Below, piece after piece: positions 15,627-24,759 of a stretch of 64,000 nt of DNA. Made by a program: the position numbers and the translations under genes. The notes below the pieces were generated by a model that worked only from the letters and a program-made list of their open reading frames with translations, was not told the origin of the DNA and searched no databases. Numbering within the stretch: the first letter of the stretch is position 1; the number at the start of each line of letters is the position of its first letter. This stretch comes from Caballeronia udeis. GTDB lineage: Bacteria; Pseudomonadota; Gammaproteobacteria; Burkholderiales; Burkholderiaceae. Location: NCBI RefSeq assembly GCF_001544555.2, contig NZ_FCOK02000023.1:49621-113620 (forward strand). Reading direction: 5' to 3'.

Positions 15627-16535
15627 TCACTGTGCTCGCAAGCGCTTCAACAACGCGGCCAACACAGGAGAAACTTGCTTGCGCGACGGGTAGTAGAGGA
15701 AAAATCCAGCGAACGGGGGACACCAGTCCTCCAACACCCGGACCAGACGCCCCGTCTCTATATGGAGCGCTGCCTCATGCTCCAACACGTACGCGACGCC
15801 AAGACCATCTATCGCGGCCTGGAGCATGAGATCCGGCTCATTGAACGTCAGCGGTCCCGACAACGCCACCTTTAATTTTCGACCGCCGTTTTCAAATTCC
15901 CATGAATAAAGGCTACCTGCCGTCTCCATCCGGTAATTGATGCATCGGTGATGCTGGAGATCGTCCGGCGTTGCAGGAGCGCGATGTCGCGACAAATATT
16001 CCGGTGAAGCAACCACGGCCATCCTGAGGGCGGGCCCGACCGGTAACGCCACCATATCCTGTTCGAGCTTCTCGCCTAGCCTGATGCCGGCGTCGAAACG
16101 CCCGGCAACAAGATCCCTGAACGCATAGTCGATGATGACTTCGACGGTTGCTTCCGGATAGGTCGTGCAGAAGCCGGGTAGCACCGGACGGATGACAGCC
16201 TCATACCCTTGTCGCGTAGCAGTGATTCGCAGGGTGCCCGAAATACGATCGCGGATCCGGCCGAGGTCCCCCAAGGCACCATCGATTGCCTCCAATGCAG
16301 GTTCCAGCGTCAACAGCAGCGTTTGCCCCTCGGCGGTGGGCGCCACGCTGCGGCTGGTTCGTCGAAGCAGCGGGTAGCCGAGCCGATTTTCCAGGCGCTT
16401 GATCGTATAGCTCAGCATCGAATTGGACACATTCAATTCCGCGGCAGCGCGGGAAAAGCTGCGCGTCCGCGCGACTGCGGCGAAGACCGAAAGGTCATCC
16501 AGGACCCCGCGCGAGATCGTTTTATCTGACTGCAT
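15627..16535 (-). CDS. LysR-family transcriptional regulator
   Basis: The protein has 302 residues. The winged helix covers residues 10-70 (VFAAVARTRSFSRAAAELNV, then SMLSYTIKRLENRLGYPLL). The effector domain has RFDAGIRLGEKLEQDMVALP, a motif common in the CrgA/DmlR-like branch that often controls a divergent oxidoreductase. It diverges from the SDR gene at 16649 with 113 bases between starts, so it probably controls that gene. Length and composition are normal. Confidence 0.9.
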   Translation of the reverse strand: MQSDKTISRGVLDDLSVFAAVARTRSFSRAAAELNVSNSMLSYTIKRLENRLGYPLLRRTSRSVAPTAEGQTLLLTLEPALEAIDGALGDLGRIRDRISGTLRITATRQGYEAVIRPVLPGFCTTYPEATVEVIIDYAFRDLVAGRFDAGIRLGEKLEQDMVALPVGPALRMAVVASPEYLSRHRAPATPDDLQHHRCINYRMETAGSLYSWEFENGGRKLKVALSGPLTFNEPDLMLQAAIDGLGVAYVLEHEAALHIETGRLVRVLEDWCPPFAGFFLYYPSRKQVSPVLAALLKRLRAQ

Positions 16536-16648
16536 GACTCATACGAATTATCCACGATGATTGAACGAATACTCGCATCTATCCTTTCTCATGGTCAAGA
16601 CACGGGGCCGCGGCCGGTGTTGATAATTTGAAATGAAAGGAGGGAAGA

Positions 16649-17497
16649 ATGATTGACGACAATTCGGTATGGATGATCACCGGTAGCTCTTCCGGCCTGG
16701 GTCGTGCGCTGGCCGAAAAGGTGCTGGAACACGGCTATCGCGCCGTTGTCACAGCTCGCAAGCCCGACGCGGTGCGCGACCTTGTTGATCGATACGGCGA
16801 CCGGGCGATCGCCGTGGGCCTCGACGTTACCCAGTCCGCGCAAGTCAGCTCTGCTGTGAGCGTTGCGTATGAAAGGTTCGGCCAGATCGACGTACTCGTG
16901 AACAATGCCGGCTATGGCTATGTCGGGGCCATCGAAGAGGGCGAGGATGCCGAGATTCGCGCGCAATTCGAGACTAACGTCCATGGTGTCATCGGCATGA
17001 TGCAGGCCGTGCTGCCGGGAATGCGGCATCGCGGGAGAGGACATATTGTCAACGTGAGTTCGATCGGCGGACTCACCACTTTTCCGAACGTCGGTTACTA
17101 CCATGCGAGCAAGTACGCCCTTGAAGGCCTTTCGGAGACCCTCGCGAAGGAGATGGCACCGTTCGGCATTGGAGTGACGGTAGTGGAACCCGGCGCGTTC
17201 AGGACAGATTTTCGCGGCCGTTCGATGCGGCAATCCAGAATTCGCATTCCTGAGTTTGCCGAGACATTGGGCAGGCAACGCGATGCCTTGCTCGACTCGC
17301 ACGGAAAGCAACACAATGATCCGGCGAAGGGCGCACTTGCAATCATTGAAGCATTGAAGGCGAAGCAGCCGCCGATGCATCTGCTGCTGGGTGCCGACGC
17401 GCTTGACCTTGCGCGCAAACAGCTTGCTGCCATGGTCAAGAACTTTGACGAGTGGGAGACGCTGTCACGAAGTACCGCATTTGACGAGGCGACGTAG
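16649..17497 (+). CDS. Short-chain dehydrogenase/reductase
   Basis: This is a 282-residue classical SDR. The nucleotide site is TGSSSGLG (residues 11-18), followed by NNAG (85-88), the catalytic Ser in NVSSIGG (about 137-138) and the Tyr/Lys pair in YHASK (Tyr151, Lys155). The presence of VTARKP after the first beta-alpha-beta unit suggests NADP(H). AGGAGG sits just before the start. The divergent LysR gene is its likely regulator. The substrate is unknown. Confidence 0.9.
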   Translation: MIDDNSVWMITGSSSGLGRALAEKVLEHGYRAVVTARKPDAVRDLVDRYGDRAIAVGLDVTQSAQVSSAVSVAYERFGQIDVLVNNAGYGYVGAIEEGEDAEIRAQFETNVHGVIGMMQAVLPGMRHRGRGHIVNVSSIGGLTTFPNVGYYHASKYALEGLSETLAKEMAPFGIGVTVVEPGAFRTDFRGRSMRQSRIRIPEFAETLGRQRDALLDSHGKQHNDPAKGALAIIEALKAKQPPMHLLLGADALDLARKQLAAMVKNFDEWETLSRSTAFDEAT

Positions 17498-17843
17498 GTT
17501 CCCATAACGAATCGCGTAGATGATGCCTGTCTTCTCGCCCGAGTCGGGCATTCATCGCGCCTTGGAATCAGCGGCCGCTTTCGAGAGATGCAGGCGGTCG
17601 TTCAGCGTCGACTACGACAGTTTGTCGTCGGGCGGGGTGCCAAAACCTGCCGATCCCTCAGCATAAATCCCTAGTTGCCAACTGTTGACAATTAAATTGG
17701 ATATGACAAAATAAACTGTCGACAATTAACAGTTAGCAGAAATCAATTGTGTTTTTCAGCAAACTGGCTGAACGAAGACCTGTCGTCGTCAAGGTAACGA
17801 TAAAAAAACTGGTTCAACGCGGACCGTCGAAAAAAGGGCAAAC
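17498..17843. other. Regulatory region upstream of the YncE-like gene
   Basis: No reading frame here looks coding. The right half (17670-17745) turns A/T-rich and carries clustered GntR-type operator-like motifs, listed separately. AAAAAAGGGC just before 17844 provides a modest ribosome site. Confidence 0.5.
17676..17740. promoter_or_regulatory. Cluster of GTCAACAGTT-type operator motifs
   Basis: On the minus strand 17692-17676 reads ATTGTCAACAGTTGGCA. On the same strand 17726-17714 reads ATTGTCGACAGTT. On the plus strand 17725-17739 reads ATTAACAGTTAGCAG. A nearly identical element, ATTGTCAACAGTTAGCA, lies before the second porin (26011-26027), and a related one overlaps the gntR promoter (19066-19079). 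TGTCAACA with flanking T/A pairs resembles FadR/FCD-type GntR operators. TTGACA at 17685 may also serve as a -35 box. Confidence 0.55.
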
Positions 17844-18839
17844 ATGAAGCCGTTCAATTTCTCTTATGTCAGCAGGACGATGGCGCTCGGCATCCTTGCG
17901 CTAGCCACGGGTTCGTTTGCGCATGCGCAATCTCACTACGCATTGATTAAAACGATCGATTTGCCGGGGAAAGGTGGCCATGGAGACTGGGTCACGTTCG
18001 ATCAACCCACTAATACAGTGTGGATAGGCCAGGCGCCGGCGCATAACGTCGTCGTCCTCGATGCTGAAAAGTTGGCGGTGAAAGCGACTATTCCGGGTGT
18101 CAAGGAAGCCACCGGTATCGACCTGGACGATGCTTATGCGTACGTATCCGATGCTAAAAGCAACACGATGGTTGTGATCGATAAACGCACGTTCGAGAAG
18201 GTCGCGACGGTGGATTCCGGAGGTGAATCGCCCGATGGCATCAGCGTTGACCGACGCACCGGGAAAATCCTTTTGGCCAATGACGATAGCAATAACGAAG
18301 TGATGTTCGATGGCAAGCCGCCGTTCACAAAAATCAGCGCGATCGAGTTGAAACCGCGTCCTGCGAAACACGGACCGGACGTCGGCTTGTACGTGCGGGA
18401 GCTGGACCGTTTATATCAGCCGGTGGACAACATGATCGACGTCATCGATCCAAATACGAACCAGATAGAAAGCGTCTGGGACTTAGGGGTGAAAACCGAT
18501 GCCAAGCCCATGGCGTACGACAGCAAGACCAAACACCTGGTGATCGGGACGCGTGACAAGAAGATGCTGATCGTCGACCCCACAATGGGAAAAGTCATTG
18601 CGACCATCCCGTTTGAGGGCGGTGATATTGACGAGACTGCGATCGATGTCGGCGCTCGTCGCGCTTTCATGGGCGACAAGTCAGGCAACGTTGAAGTCGT
18701 GGATCTCGATGCCAATACGGTAATCGATCACCTGATGACGGAAAAAGGCGTTCACACGCTGACGGTTGATCCGAAGACGCACCGGATCTTTGTCTATCTC
18801 AACGTCAGTAACAAGGTTGCGGTATTCGAACCCACTTGA
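17844..18839 (+). CDS. Exported YncE-like beta-propeller protein
   Basis: This 331-residue protein has a signal peptide at residues 1-28 (hydrophobic MALGILALATGSFAHAQ, cleaved after AHA). The mature part is repeated blades of the YVTN/NHL type, such as NTVWIGQAPAHNVVVLDAEK, DDAYAYVSDAKSNTMVVIDK and ARRAFMGDKSGNVEVVDLDA, giving about seven blades. Such proteins are periplasmic scaffolds or binding proteins, and a few are lactonases. Upstream lie operator-like motifs shared with the downstream transporter/porin module, so it may belong to the same regulon. No catalytic residues can be assigned. Confidence 0.8.
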   Translation: MKPFNFSYVSRTMALGILALATGSFAHAQSHYALIKTIDLPGKGGHGDWVTFDQPTNTVWIGQAPAHNVVVLDAEKLAVKATIPGVKEATGIDLDDAYAYVSDAKSNTMVVIDKRTFEKVATVDSGGESPDGISVDRRTGKILLANDDSNNEVMFDGKPPFTKISAIELKPRPAKHGPDVGLYVRELDRLYQPVDNMIDVIDPNTNQIESVWDLGVKTDAKPMAYDSKTKHLVIGTRDKKMLIVDPTMGKVIATIPFEGGDIDETAIDVGARRAFMGDKSGNVEVVDLDANTVIDHLMTEKGVHTLTVDPKTHRIFVYLNVSNKVAVFEPT

Positions 18840-19065
18840 GGTTCAGAGGTGACAGGCAACGCCACGCAGGCCACGCAGGCGTAATGCGGAACGCAAGCGG
18901 GCGGGAGCGGCAAAACCGTGAATCGGACCAACTGGAGGCAAGCGACTCATCAAGCCTGCGGAGAACAATCCCAGTATTCCGACTTGCCGCAAAACGTCGT
19001 AAAGCGCCGTGAAAAGGCAGTGCAGGCGTGGGCGCCAGTCCATGCCAACAGCGTTTTATCAAAGT

Positions 19066-19095
19066 GTTGACAGTTTGCAAAGTGCAATTTAGTAT
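19066..19095 (+). promoter_or_regulatory. Near-consensus promoter with overlapping operator for gntR
   Basis: TTGACA (19067-19072), a 17-base spacer and TAGTAT (19090-19095) form a strong sigma-70 promoter. The operator-like GTTGACAGTTTGCA (19066-19079) overlaps the -35 box and matches the sites before the propeller and second porin at 11 of 14 positions. The start codon at 19102 is only seven bases after the -10 box, so the transcript would be nearly leaderless. Confidence 0.6.
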
Positions 19096-19101
19096 GACTC
19101 C

Positions 19102-19842
19102 ATGACAACCGACTACAGCACCTCAACCGTTACCGTCGCCGAACTCCAGTCACATACCCTGACCGGAGTGGTGCAGAACGAGATCGAAAAAATGATCCTG
19201 CGGGGCGAGTTAGCCCCAGGGCAGCGCCTGAACGAGAAACTCATTTCCGACAAGTTGTCGGTCAGTCGTGGTCCGGTTCGGGAAGCATGCCGGGCGCTCG
19301 CAGAACTGGGGCTGGTCTATTTGATTCCGAACCGCGGTGTCTTTATCAAGCGGCTCACGAAGAGCGATGCGATCGAGGTCTACGATCTGCGCGCCGGGTT
19401 GATTGGCCTGTCGGCATCGCTGCTAGCGCCGATCCTGACCACGCAGGCCGCAGCGAAGCTCGATGCATTCGTCGACGAAATGGAAGATGCGGCGGAAAAG
19501 GGCGATTTTTCGCGCTTCGATCCGGTGAACCTCGAGTTCCATGACTTCATCGTGCGCTCGACTGAGAACACGCGGCTGATCAAGTTGTATGGGAGCCTCG
19601 TGAAGGAGTTTCACCTGTTTCGTGCGCACGGACTGGTTCAACGCGGCTCCTTGCTGCAATCGAATCGAGAGCATCGCGAGATTGTCGTGGCGCTGAAGTC
19701 GAAGGATTCGAAGTTGAGCTATGAAGCTAGTTTCAGCCACGTTAGCCATGGCAAGGAACGCATGCTGACGGCGCTGGATGACTTGGCTAAAAACGCGTCT
19801 TCGCCCGTTAAGCACTCGGAGATGAGCGATCCGATCGTGTAG
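19102..19842 (+). CDS. GntR-family regulator (FadR/FCD type)
   Basis: The 246-residue protein has a GntR winged helix at about residues 22-88 (MILRGELAPGQRLNEKLISD and SRGPVREACRALAELGLVYL) and a helical FCD ligand domain at about 95-220. FCD proteins usually bind organic acids through three His and an Asp. EFHDFIVRS and the later FSHVSHGKERM supply likely ligands. It stands just before the decarboxylase-like, Tct transporter and porin genes and is probably their repressor. The promoter overlaps an operator-like motif, which suggests autoregulation. Confidence 0.9.
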   Translation: MTTDYSTSTVTVAELQSHTLTGVVQNEIEKMILRGELAPGQRLNEKLISDKLSVSRGPVREACRALAELGLVYLIPNRGVFIKRLTKSDAIEVYDLRAGLIGLSASLLAPILTTQAAAKLDAFVDEMEDAAEKGDFSRFDPVNLEFHDFIVRSTENTRLIKLYGSLVKEFHLFRAHGLVQRGSLLQSNREHREIVVALKSKDSKLSYEASFSHVSHGKERMLTALDDLAKNASSPVKHSEMSDPIV

Positions 19843-19995
19843 CACGGCGGGCGGAAGGGACGATCGAATATGGAGGGTCAATTACAAATTGGCCGGTCGA
19901 ATTATTACGGTCTACGAATTGTATTGGATGTGCATGCCCGGAGATGCTGATTTGGGCGCCGCTATAAGATGCTGTCAAAGAGGTTTGCCAATATC

Positions 19996-20979
19996 ATGCT
20001 TGAGCTTTCGTTAGCATGCCAAATTACTGATCGGACCCGGGCGCTGGTTGACGGCCGCGTAAGCGTCGGTGGATGTCGGATCAACTTTGTTCATGGTCCC
20101 GCGGAGGAGCTGTTTCAGCGAGCGTTTCGTCATGAGGAATTTGACATCTCGGAGCTGTCGCTCGGCACGCACCTGCTCACTACGGCGCGTGGCCAGAGCC
20201 GCTACATTGGCGTGCCGGCTTTTGTGTCGCGCTCGTTTCGCCACTCGGCCATCTATGTGCGCGCCGATCGCGGGATCGACTCAGCCGAAGCGCTGCGCGG
20301 ACGCAAGATCGGCGTGCCTGATTTCCAGCAGACGGCAGGGGTGTGGGTACGCGGTTTTCTCGACGACGAACACGGCGTGCGCACACGCGACGTGCACTGG
20401 GTCACCGGCGGGCTTGAGCAGGCGGGGCGCGAAGTGCGCATGCCGCTCGACTTGCCTGCGGACATCAGCATCGCTCCGATCGATTCGGGCGCAACGCTTT
20501 CAAAACTGCTCGATACTGGCGACGTCGACGCGATCATCGCGCCCAGACCGCCCTCATGCTTCGGCCGCAATCCGAATGTCCTGCGCCTGTTCCCGCATTT
20601 TCGCGAAGCCGAGGAAGCTTATTTCACGAAGACGCGTCTGTTTCCGCCGATGCACACCATCGGCATCCGCCGTTCGCTGGTGGAGAGATATCCCTGGTTG
20701 CCGGTGAACGTATTCGCCGCTTTCGTGAAAGCGAAGGAGATCGCCATGACCGAACTGACCATTACCGACACGCTGCGCGTTACGCATCCGTGGATCAACG
20801 CGGAGGTGGACCGGGTCAAGGCGCTGATGGGCAATGACTACTGGCGCTATGGACTCGACGCCAACCGCCCCGAACTGGCCGCTCTGCAGCGCTATGCGAG
20901 AACCGACGGGCTCATCGGTCAGGAGGTACCGCTCGATGAGCTTTTTGCCGCAACCACGTTTGATGGTTTCAATTTCTGA
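19996..20979 (+). CDS. 4,5-dihydroxyphthalate decarboxylase-like / substrate-binding-fold protein
   Basis: From the ATG at 19996 the protein has 327 residues (MLELSLACQITDRTRALVDG). It resembles the family annotated as 4,5-dihydroxyphthalate decarboxylase, which has the fold of periplasmic type 2 binding proteins but no signal peptide. Features are ALRGRKIGVPDFQQTAGVWV, SIAPIDSG and a C-terminal AALQRYARTDGLI. In the phthalate pathway such enzymes convert 4,5-dihydroxyphthalate to protocatechuate. The neighbouring carboxylate transporter, VOC protein and porins fit uptake and breakdown of an aromatic acid, but the true substrate is unknown. An earlier ATG at 19969 lacks a ribosome site. Confidence 0.75.
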   Translation: MLELSLACQITDRTRALVDGRVSVGGCRINFVHGPAEELFQRAFRHEEFDISELSLGTHLLTTARGQSRYIGVPAFVSRSFRHSAIYVRADRGIDSAEALRGRKIGVPDFQQTAGVWVRGFLDDEHGVRTRDVHWVTGGLEQAGREVRMPLDLPADISIAPIDSGATLSKLLDTGDVDAIIAPRPPSCFGRNPNVLRLFPHFREAEEAYFTKTRLFPPMHTIGIRRSLVERYPWLPVNVFAAFVKAKEIAMTELTITDTLRVTHPWINAEVDRVKALMGNDYWRYGLDANRPELAALQRYARTDGLIGQEVPLDELFAATTFDGFNF

Positions 20980-21020
20980 GTCACGAAACGTCGATCAAAA
21001 AACAATCAGGAGACGATGTA

Positions 21021-22031
21021 ATGGGCAAGACCGGTAGTACCCGCTTCAATCGGCGCAGCGCGGCGCTGTTCTCATGCGTAGTGCTTCTCGCGATCAACTC
21101 GATAGCTGCGCGCGCCGCCGACGGGTGGCAGCCTCATCGGCCCGTTGAGATCGTGGTGCCGAGCGCGCCCGGCGGTGGGCTGGATCTCGTAGGACGCACG
21201 CTGCAAAGCGTCATCCAGCAAGACAAGCTCTCAAGCAAACCAGTCACCGTCATCAACCGTCCGGGCGGCGGCGGTACAGTCGGCATTGCGTACATCAACT
21301 CGCATCCCGGGGACGGCCATTACGTCAGCGTGCAGGCGCTACCGCTGATCACGAACCGCATCACCGGCATTAGCACGGTAGGCGTAGACGACGTGACGCC
21401 GCTGGCCGTCTTCGTAACCGAGCCGGTCGTCTTTGCGGTTGCGGCGTCAGGGCCGATCAAGACGGGCAAGGATCTTATCGAGATGCTGAAAAAGGATCCC
21501 TCGGCGGTCAGCATGGCGGTGTCCAGTTCGCCGGGTGGCCAGAGCCACGACGCCGCCGCCTTGGTACTGAGGGCGGCTGGGCAGGACCCGAAGAAGCTGA
21601 AAATAGTGTTCTTCGATTCAGGCGGCGAAGCGGTCACCTCGCTGATGGGCGGGCACGTCACAGCGAGCGCAACACCCGCGGGAGTCGTGCTTGGACCGAG
21701 TCAGGCGGGTCGTGTCAGGATGATCGGAATTCCTTCGAATTCCAGAGAAGGGGGTGATCTGGCCAATGTGCCGACCTGGAAAGAGCAGGGTGTGAACGTG
21801 GATTTCAGCACATGGCGGGTGCTCGTCGGGCCGAAGAACATGACCCCGGATGAGATCGCCTGGTGGGACAACGTGTTGAAGAAGGCCACCTCTTCCCCCG
21901 AATGGAGCGCAGCAGTCAAGCGTAACCTCTGGACTGCTGACTATAAGAATAGTGCCGAAACCAAAGTTTTTTTGAACGAGGAACAGAAGCGGTTGACGTC
22001 GCTTCTTACAGACCTCGGTCTCGCAAAGTAG
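21021..22031 (+). CDS. Bug-family (TctC) tricarboxylate-transporter binding protein
   Basis: This is a 336-residue exported protein. A basic N-terminus is followed by a hydrophobic signal segment and cleavage near IAARAADGW (about residue 32). The mature start WQPHRPVEIVVPSAPGGGLD and the following GRTLQSV are the Bug/TctC signature, and NRPGGGGTVGIAYINSHPGD is the second conserved loop. It captures a carboxylate in the periplasm for the TctAB membrane pair encoded at 22582-24655. AGGAGA lies 7-8 bases upstream of the start. Bug genes are extremely abundant in Burkholderiales, and here the matching membrane genes are nearby. Confidence 0.9.
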   Translation: MGKTGSTRFNRRSAALFSCVVLLAINSIAARAADGWQPHRPVEIVVPSAPGGGLDLVGRTLQSVIQQDKLSSKPVTVINRPGGGGTVGIAYINSHPGDGHYVSVQALPLITNRITGISTVGVDDVTPLAVFVTEPVVFAVAASGPIKTGKDLIEMLKKDPSAVSMAVSSSPGGQSHDAAALVLRAAGQDPKKLKIVFFDSGGEAVTSLMGGHVTASATPAGVVLGPSQAGRVRMIGIPSNSREGGDLANVPTWKEQGVNVDFSTWRVLVGPKNMTPDEIAWWDNVLKKATSSPEWSAAVKRNLWTADYKNSAETKVFLNEEQKRLTSLLTDLGLAK

Positions 22032-22110
22032 CCCCATAGCGGAAATATTCGTAAGAGTTTGCTCCACCCCTGACTTTTCCACCGTATCAACCAACGACAT
22101 GGAGAACCAT

Positions 22111-22491
22111 ATGTCACGCATCGTCCATCTCGCCGTCAAGGTCAACGATCTCGAAGAGGCGACGAAGTTTTATACAGAGGTATTCGGATTTACGGAGGTC
22201 AAGACCGGCCGCAACCGGGAGCACATCTCGCGGCATATGACCGACGGCCACATCGACTTCACGCTGATGCAATACGACAGCGAGGATTCGCATGAGGCGA
22301 CTATTGCGGGAGAGGGACCGCGCCTGCACCACTGGGGCGTGACCGTGGACGATCAGGAACTGGCGGCCGAGAAGATCAAGCAATATGGCGGCACGATCCT
22401 CTCGGCCAAGGGCGAAGGGGCACTCAAATTCCGCGCCCCGGATGGCACGATTGCCGAAGTCGTGAAGCCCGGACGCTACAACGAGAAATAG
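22111..22491 (+). CDS. VOC/glyoxalase-family protein inside the Tct cluster
   Basis: Starting at the ATG at 22111 (GGAG seven bases upstream; another ATG at 22099) the protein has 126 residues. It begins MSRIVHLAVKVNDLEEATKF and ends with RAPDGTIAEVVKPGRY. His in VHLAV, His in LHHWGVTV and Glu in IAEVV occupy the three usual metal positions of VOC enzymes. It lies between the binding-protein gene and the transporter genes, all on one strand. It may be a ring-cleaving, epimerising or lyase step for the imported compound. Confidence 0.8.
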   Translation: MSRIVHLAVKVNDLEEATKFYTEVFGFTEVKTGRNREHISRHMTDGHIDFTLMQYDSEDSHEATIAGEGPRLHHWGVTVDDQELAAEKIKQYGGTILSAKGEGALKFRAPDGTIAEVVKPGRYNEK

Positions 22492-22581
22492 AGCGCGGAA
22501 TACCTTAGCCCCAGCATCAGTGCAGGACCGGCGACGCCTGTGTAACGGGCGCGCCGGAGCATGGAAATATAGGGAGGAGAC

Positions 22582-23085
22582 GTGAAAAGCTTAAAGGGTG
22601 ACGCGCAGCTAGCCATCGGCGTAATCGTGCTCGCCGCCGTATATCTGTACATGGACATGCGCCTGCCGGAAGTGCGCCTGAGCGATCCGCTTGGACCCAA
22701 GGCATTTCCGGCGCTCGTCGGCGTGGGGTTGATAGCGTCCGCGTTGTTGTTGCTGCTCGAACGGCGGCACAAGCTGCGGATCAATCCGCTCGCCGAAACA
22801 CCGCCTGCGGCTGATGAGCCGGGCACCAATCCAGGTAAAAGTATCAGGCACTCGCCGCTGGTCCTGGTCGGCATGGTGGCCTGGACGGCGCTTTATTACG
22901 TGTGTTTCGATCGTGTTGGCTACCTGATTGCTACGACCGTGTTCCTGCTGGGTCTGCTCACGTATTTCAACCGAAACCGCCACAAAACGAATATTGCGGT
23001 CGCACTTGGTTTCACGCTTGTTTTCGACTTGCTGTTTTCCCTGGTGCTGGGCGTTCCAATGCCCGCCGGCCTGTTATCGATTTGA
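22582..23085 (+). CDS. tctB: TctB-like small membrane subunit of the tripartite tricarboxylate transporter
   Basis: This 167-residue protein starts with GTG after a strong AGGGAGGAG ribosome site. It has four membrane segments, at about residues 8-25, 40-58, 95-115 and 120-165 (the last split in two). MRLPEVRLSDPLGPKAFPAL is a typical TctB loop. It forms the small integral subunit that works with TctA and the periplasmic binding protein. The TctA start follows 13 bases later, so the two are one transcription unit. Confidence 0.85.
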   Translation: MKSLKGDAQLAIGVIVLAAVYLYMDMRLPEVRLSDPLGPKAFPALVGVGLIASALLLLLERRHKLRINPLAETPPAADEPGTNPGKSIRHSPLVLVGMVAWTALYYVCFDRVGYLIATTVFLLGLLTYFNRNRHKTNIAVALGFTLVFDLLFSLVLGVPMPAGLLSI

Positions 23086-23098
23086 CGCGGAGCACCAC

Positions 23099-24655
23099 AT
23101 GGAAAGCTTGTACGGGATACTGCATGGACTGGCTGTTGCCATCCAGCCGACCCACCTTCTCTATACCCTGATCGGCGTGTTCATCGGTACGATGATTAGT
23201 CACCTGCCAGGCATCGGTCCATCGGCGGGGATTGCGCTGCTGATCCCGGTCACCTTCGGCATGGACCCGATTACCGCGCTGATGATGTTGACCGGCATCT
23301 ACTACGGCTGCATGTACGGCGGCGCAGTGACGGCCATTCTGCTGAACACCCCGGGCGATGCCGCTGCTGTGATGACCGTACTCGACGGCTATCCGATGGC
23401 GCGCAAAGGTCGTGCTGCGGCCGCACTCGCCATTGCCGGCGTGAGTTCGTTCATTGCCGGCATGATCGGTGTGACGTGTCTCTCGTTCGTCGCCGTCCCG
23501 CTCGCTGCGGTGGCGCTGCACTTCGGCCCGACCGAATACTTCGCGCTCATCTTCTTCGCTCTCTCGACCGTCGGTGCGCTCAATGGCAATTCGATTGCGA
23601 AGGGCATGATGGCGGTGTTCATGGGGCTGGGCCTCGCGACCATTGGCATCGACCTGCAGAGCGGCGTGCCGCGCTTCACCATGGGCCTCGCACAACTCCA
23701 GGACCGGGTGAGTTTTCTCGTGGTTGTCGTCGGGCTTTTCGCGATCGCCGAGGTCAGCCGGATGGTGGAAGGCACGCTCGGCGGGACGCTGCATTCAGTG
23801 AAGGTGGAAGGCAAGCTGTGGTTCACGAAGAAGGAATGGAAACGCGCCCGTCCGGCAATCTTCCGCGGAACGGCGGTGGGCTTCCTGTGTGGTGCTGCGC
23901 CAGGCCTGGGTGGCACCTTGGCGGCGATGCTGTCGTACGTGCTGGAGAAGAAGATCTCCAAGCATCCCGAGGAATTCGGGCACGGCGCGGTGGAGGGTAT
24001 CGCTGCCCCAGAAGCCGCGACCAATGCTGATACCTGCGGCGCTTTCGTCCACCTGCTTGCTCTCGGCGTGCCGGGCTCCGGGGCGACGGCCGTAATTATG
24101 GGCGCGTTCATCATGTACGGCATCCAGCCCGGACCCATGCTGTTTCATACGCAGCCGGATCTTGTCTGGGGGCTGATCGCGAGCATGTACATAGGCAACA
24201 TCATGCTGCTGGTGCTGAACCTGCCGCTCGTAGGCATTCTCTCCAAGATTCTATATGTGCCGCCAGGTATCCTGCTGTGCCTGATCCTGGGCATAGCTTC
24301 GGCGGGGGTCTATTCATTCAACAACGATGTCTTCGACCTGTACCTCGCGCTTGGCTTCGGTGTAGTCGGTTTCCTGTTCCGCAAGCTTGACGTGCCCAAA
24401 GCGCCGCTGCTGTTTGGGCTGATTCTCGGGCATACGCTGGAGCAGTCGTTCAGGCAGGCGCTGACGATCTCCAATGGCGACCCGACCGTGTTTGTCCGCA
24501 GCCCGATCGCCGCTGGCCTGCTTTTGTGCGCTGTCATCATGATCGGGGCTTCGATCTGGAGCAAGCGGCGTCCGGTCAAGGACCTGCAACTGGCCGAAGC
24601 CCGCATTGCGGAGCAACGTCTGGCGGAACAGCGTCTCGCCGAACATCGGCATTGA
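23099..24655 (+). CDS. tctA: TctA-like large membrane subunit of the tripartite tricarboxylate transporter
   Basis: From the ATG at 23099 the protein has 518 residues with about twelve membrane segments. Family signatures are GTMISHLPGIGPSAGIALLI, then IYYGCMYGGAVTAILLNTPG, then APGLGGTLAAMLSY and the second-half ALGVPGSGATAVIMGAF. It is the sodium- or proton-coupled carboxylate channel of the TTT system in the inner membrane. The C-terminus holds a small repeat (three EQRLAE-like units), which is unusual. A longer frame upstream overlaps tctB and is not needed. A stem-loop follows at 24686. Confidence 0.9.
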   Translation: MESLYGILHGLAVAIQPTHLLYTLIGVFIGTMISHLPGIGPSAGIALLIPVTFGMDPITALMMLTGIYYGCMYGGAVTAILLNTPGDAAAVMTVLDGYPMARKGRAAAALAIAGVSSFIAGMIGVTCLSFVAVPLAAVALHFGPTEYFALIFFALSTVGALNGNSIAKGMMAVFMGLGLATIGIDLQSGVPRFTMGLAQLQDRVSFLVVVVGLFAIAEVSRMVEGTLGGTLHSVKVEGKLWFTKKEWKRARPAIFRGTAVGFLCGAAPGLGGTLAAMLSYVLEKKISKHPEEFGHGAVEGIAAPEAATNADTCGAFVHLLALGVPGSGATAVIMGAFIMYGIQPGPMLFHTQPDLVWGLIASMYIGNIMLLVLNLPLVGILSKILYVPPGILLCLILGIASAGVYSFNNDVFDLYLALGFGVVGFLFRKLDVPKAPLLFGLILGHTLEQSFRQALTISNGDPTVFVRSPIAAGLLLCAVIMIGASIWSKRRPVKDLQLAEARIAEQRLAEQRLAEHRH

Positions 24656-24685
24656 CGCTGCCTGATTGATATCTGAATGAACCTG

Positions 24686-24713
24686 CTGGCGGCACGGATC
24701 TCCGCGCCGCCAG
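24686..24713 (+). other. Strong hairpin between tctA and the first porin
   Basis: CTGGCGGC (24686-24693) pairs with GCCGCCAG (24706-24713), and CGG with CCG inside, leaving loop ATCT and one A/C mismatch. No T-run follows, so it is not a classic terminator. It may stop 3' decay or attenuate reading into the porin gene 47 bases downstream. Confidence 0.45.
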
Positions 24714-24759
24714 AGGGGCGACTCGCGCTGAATCTACCCGATTGATCATGGGGAAAATA

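Noticed and set aside
17940..17960. GATTAAAACGATCG resembling the core of the tetR palindrome
   Set aside because: It lies within the coding part of the YncE-like gene and lacks the symmetric second half.
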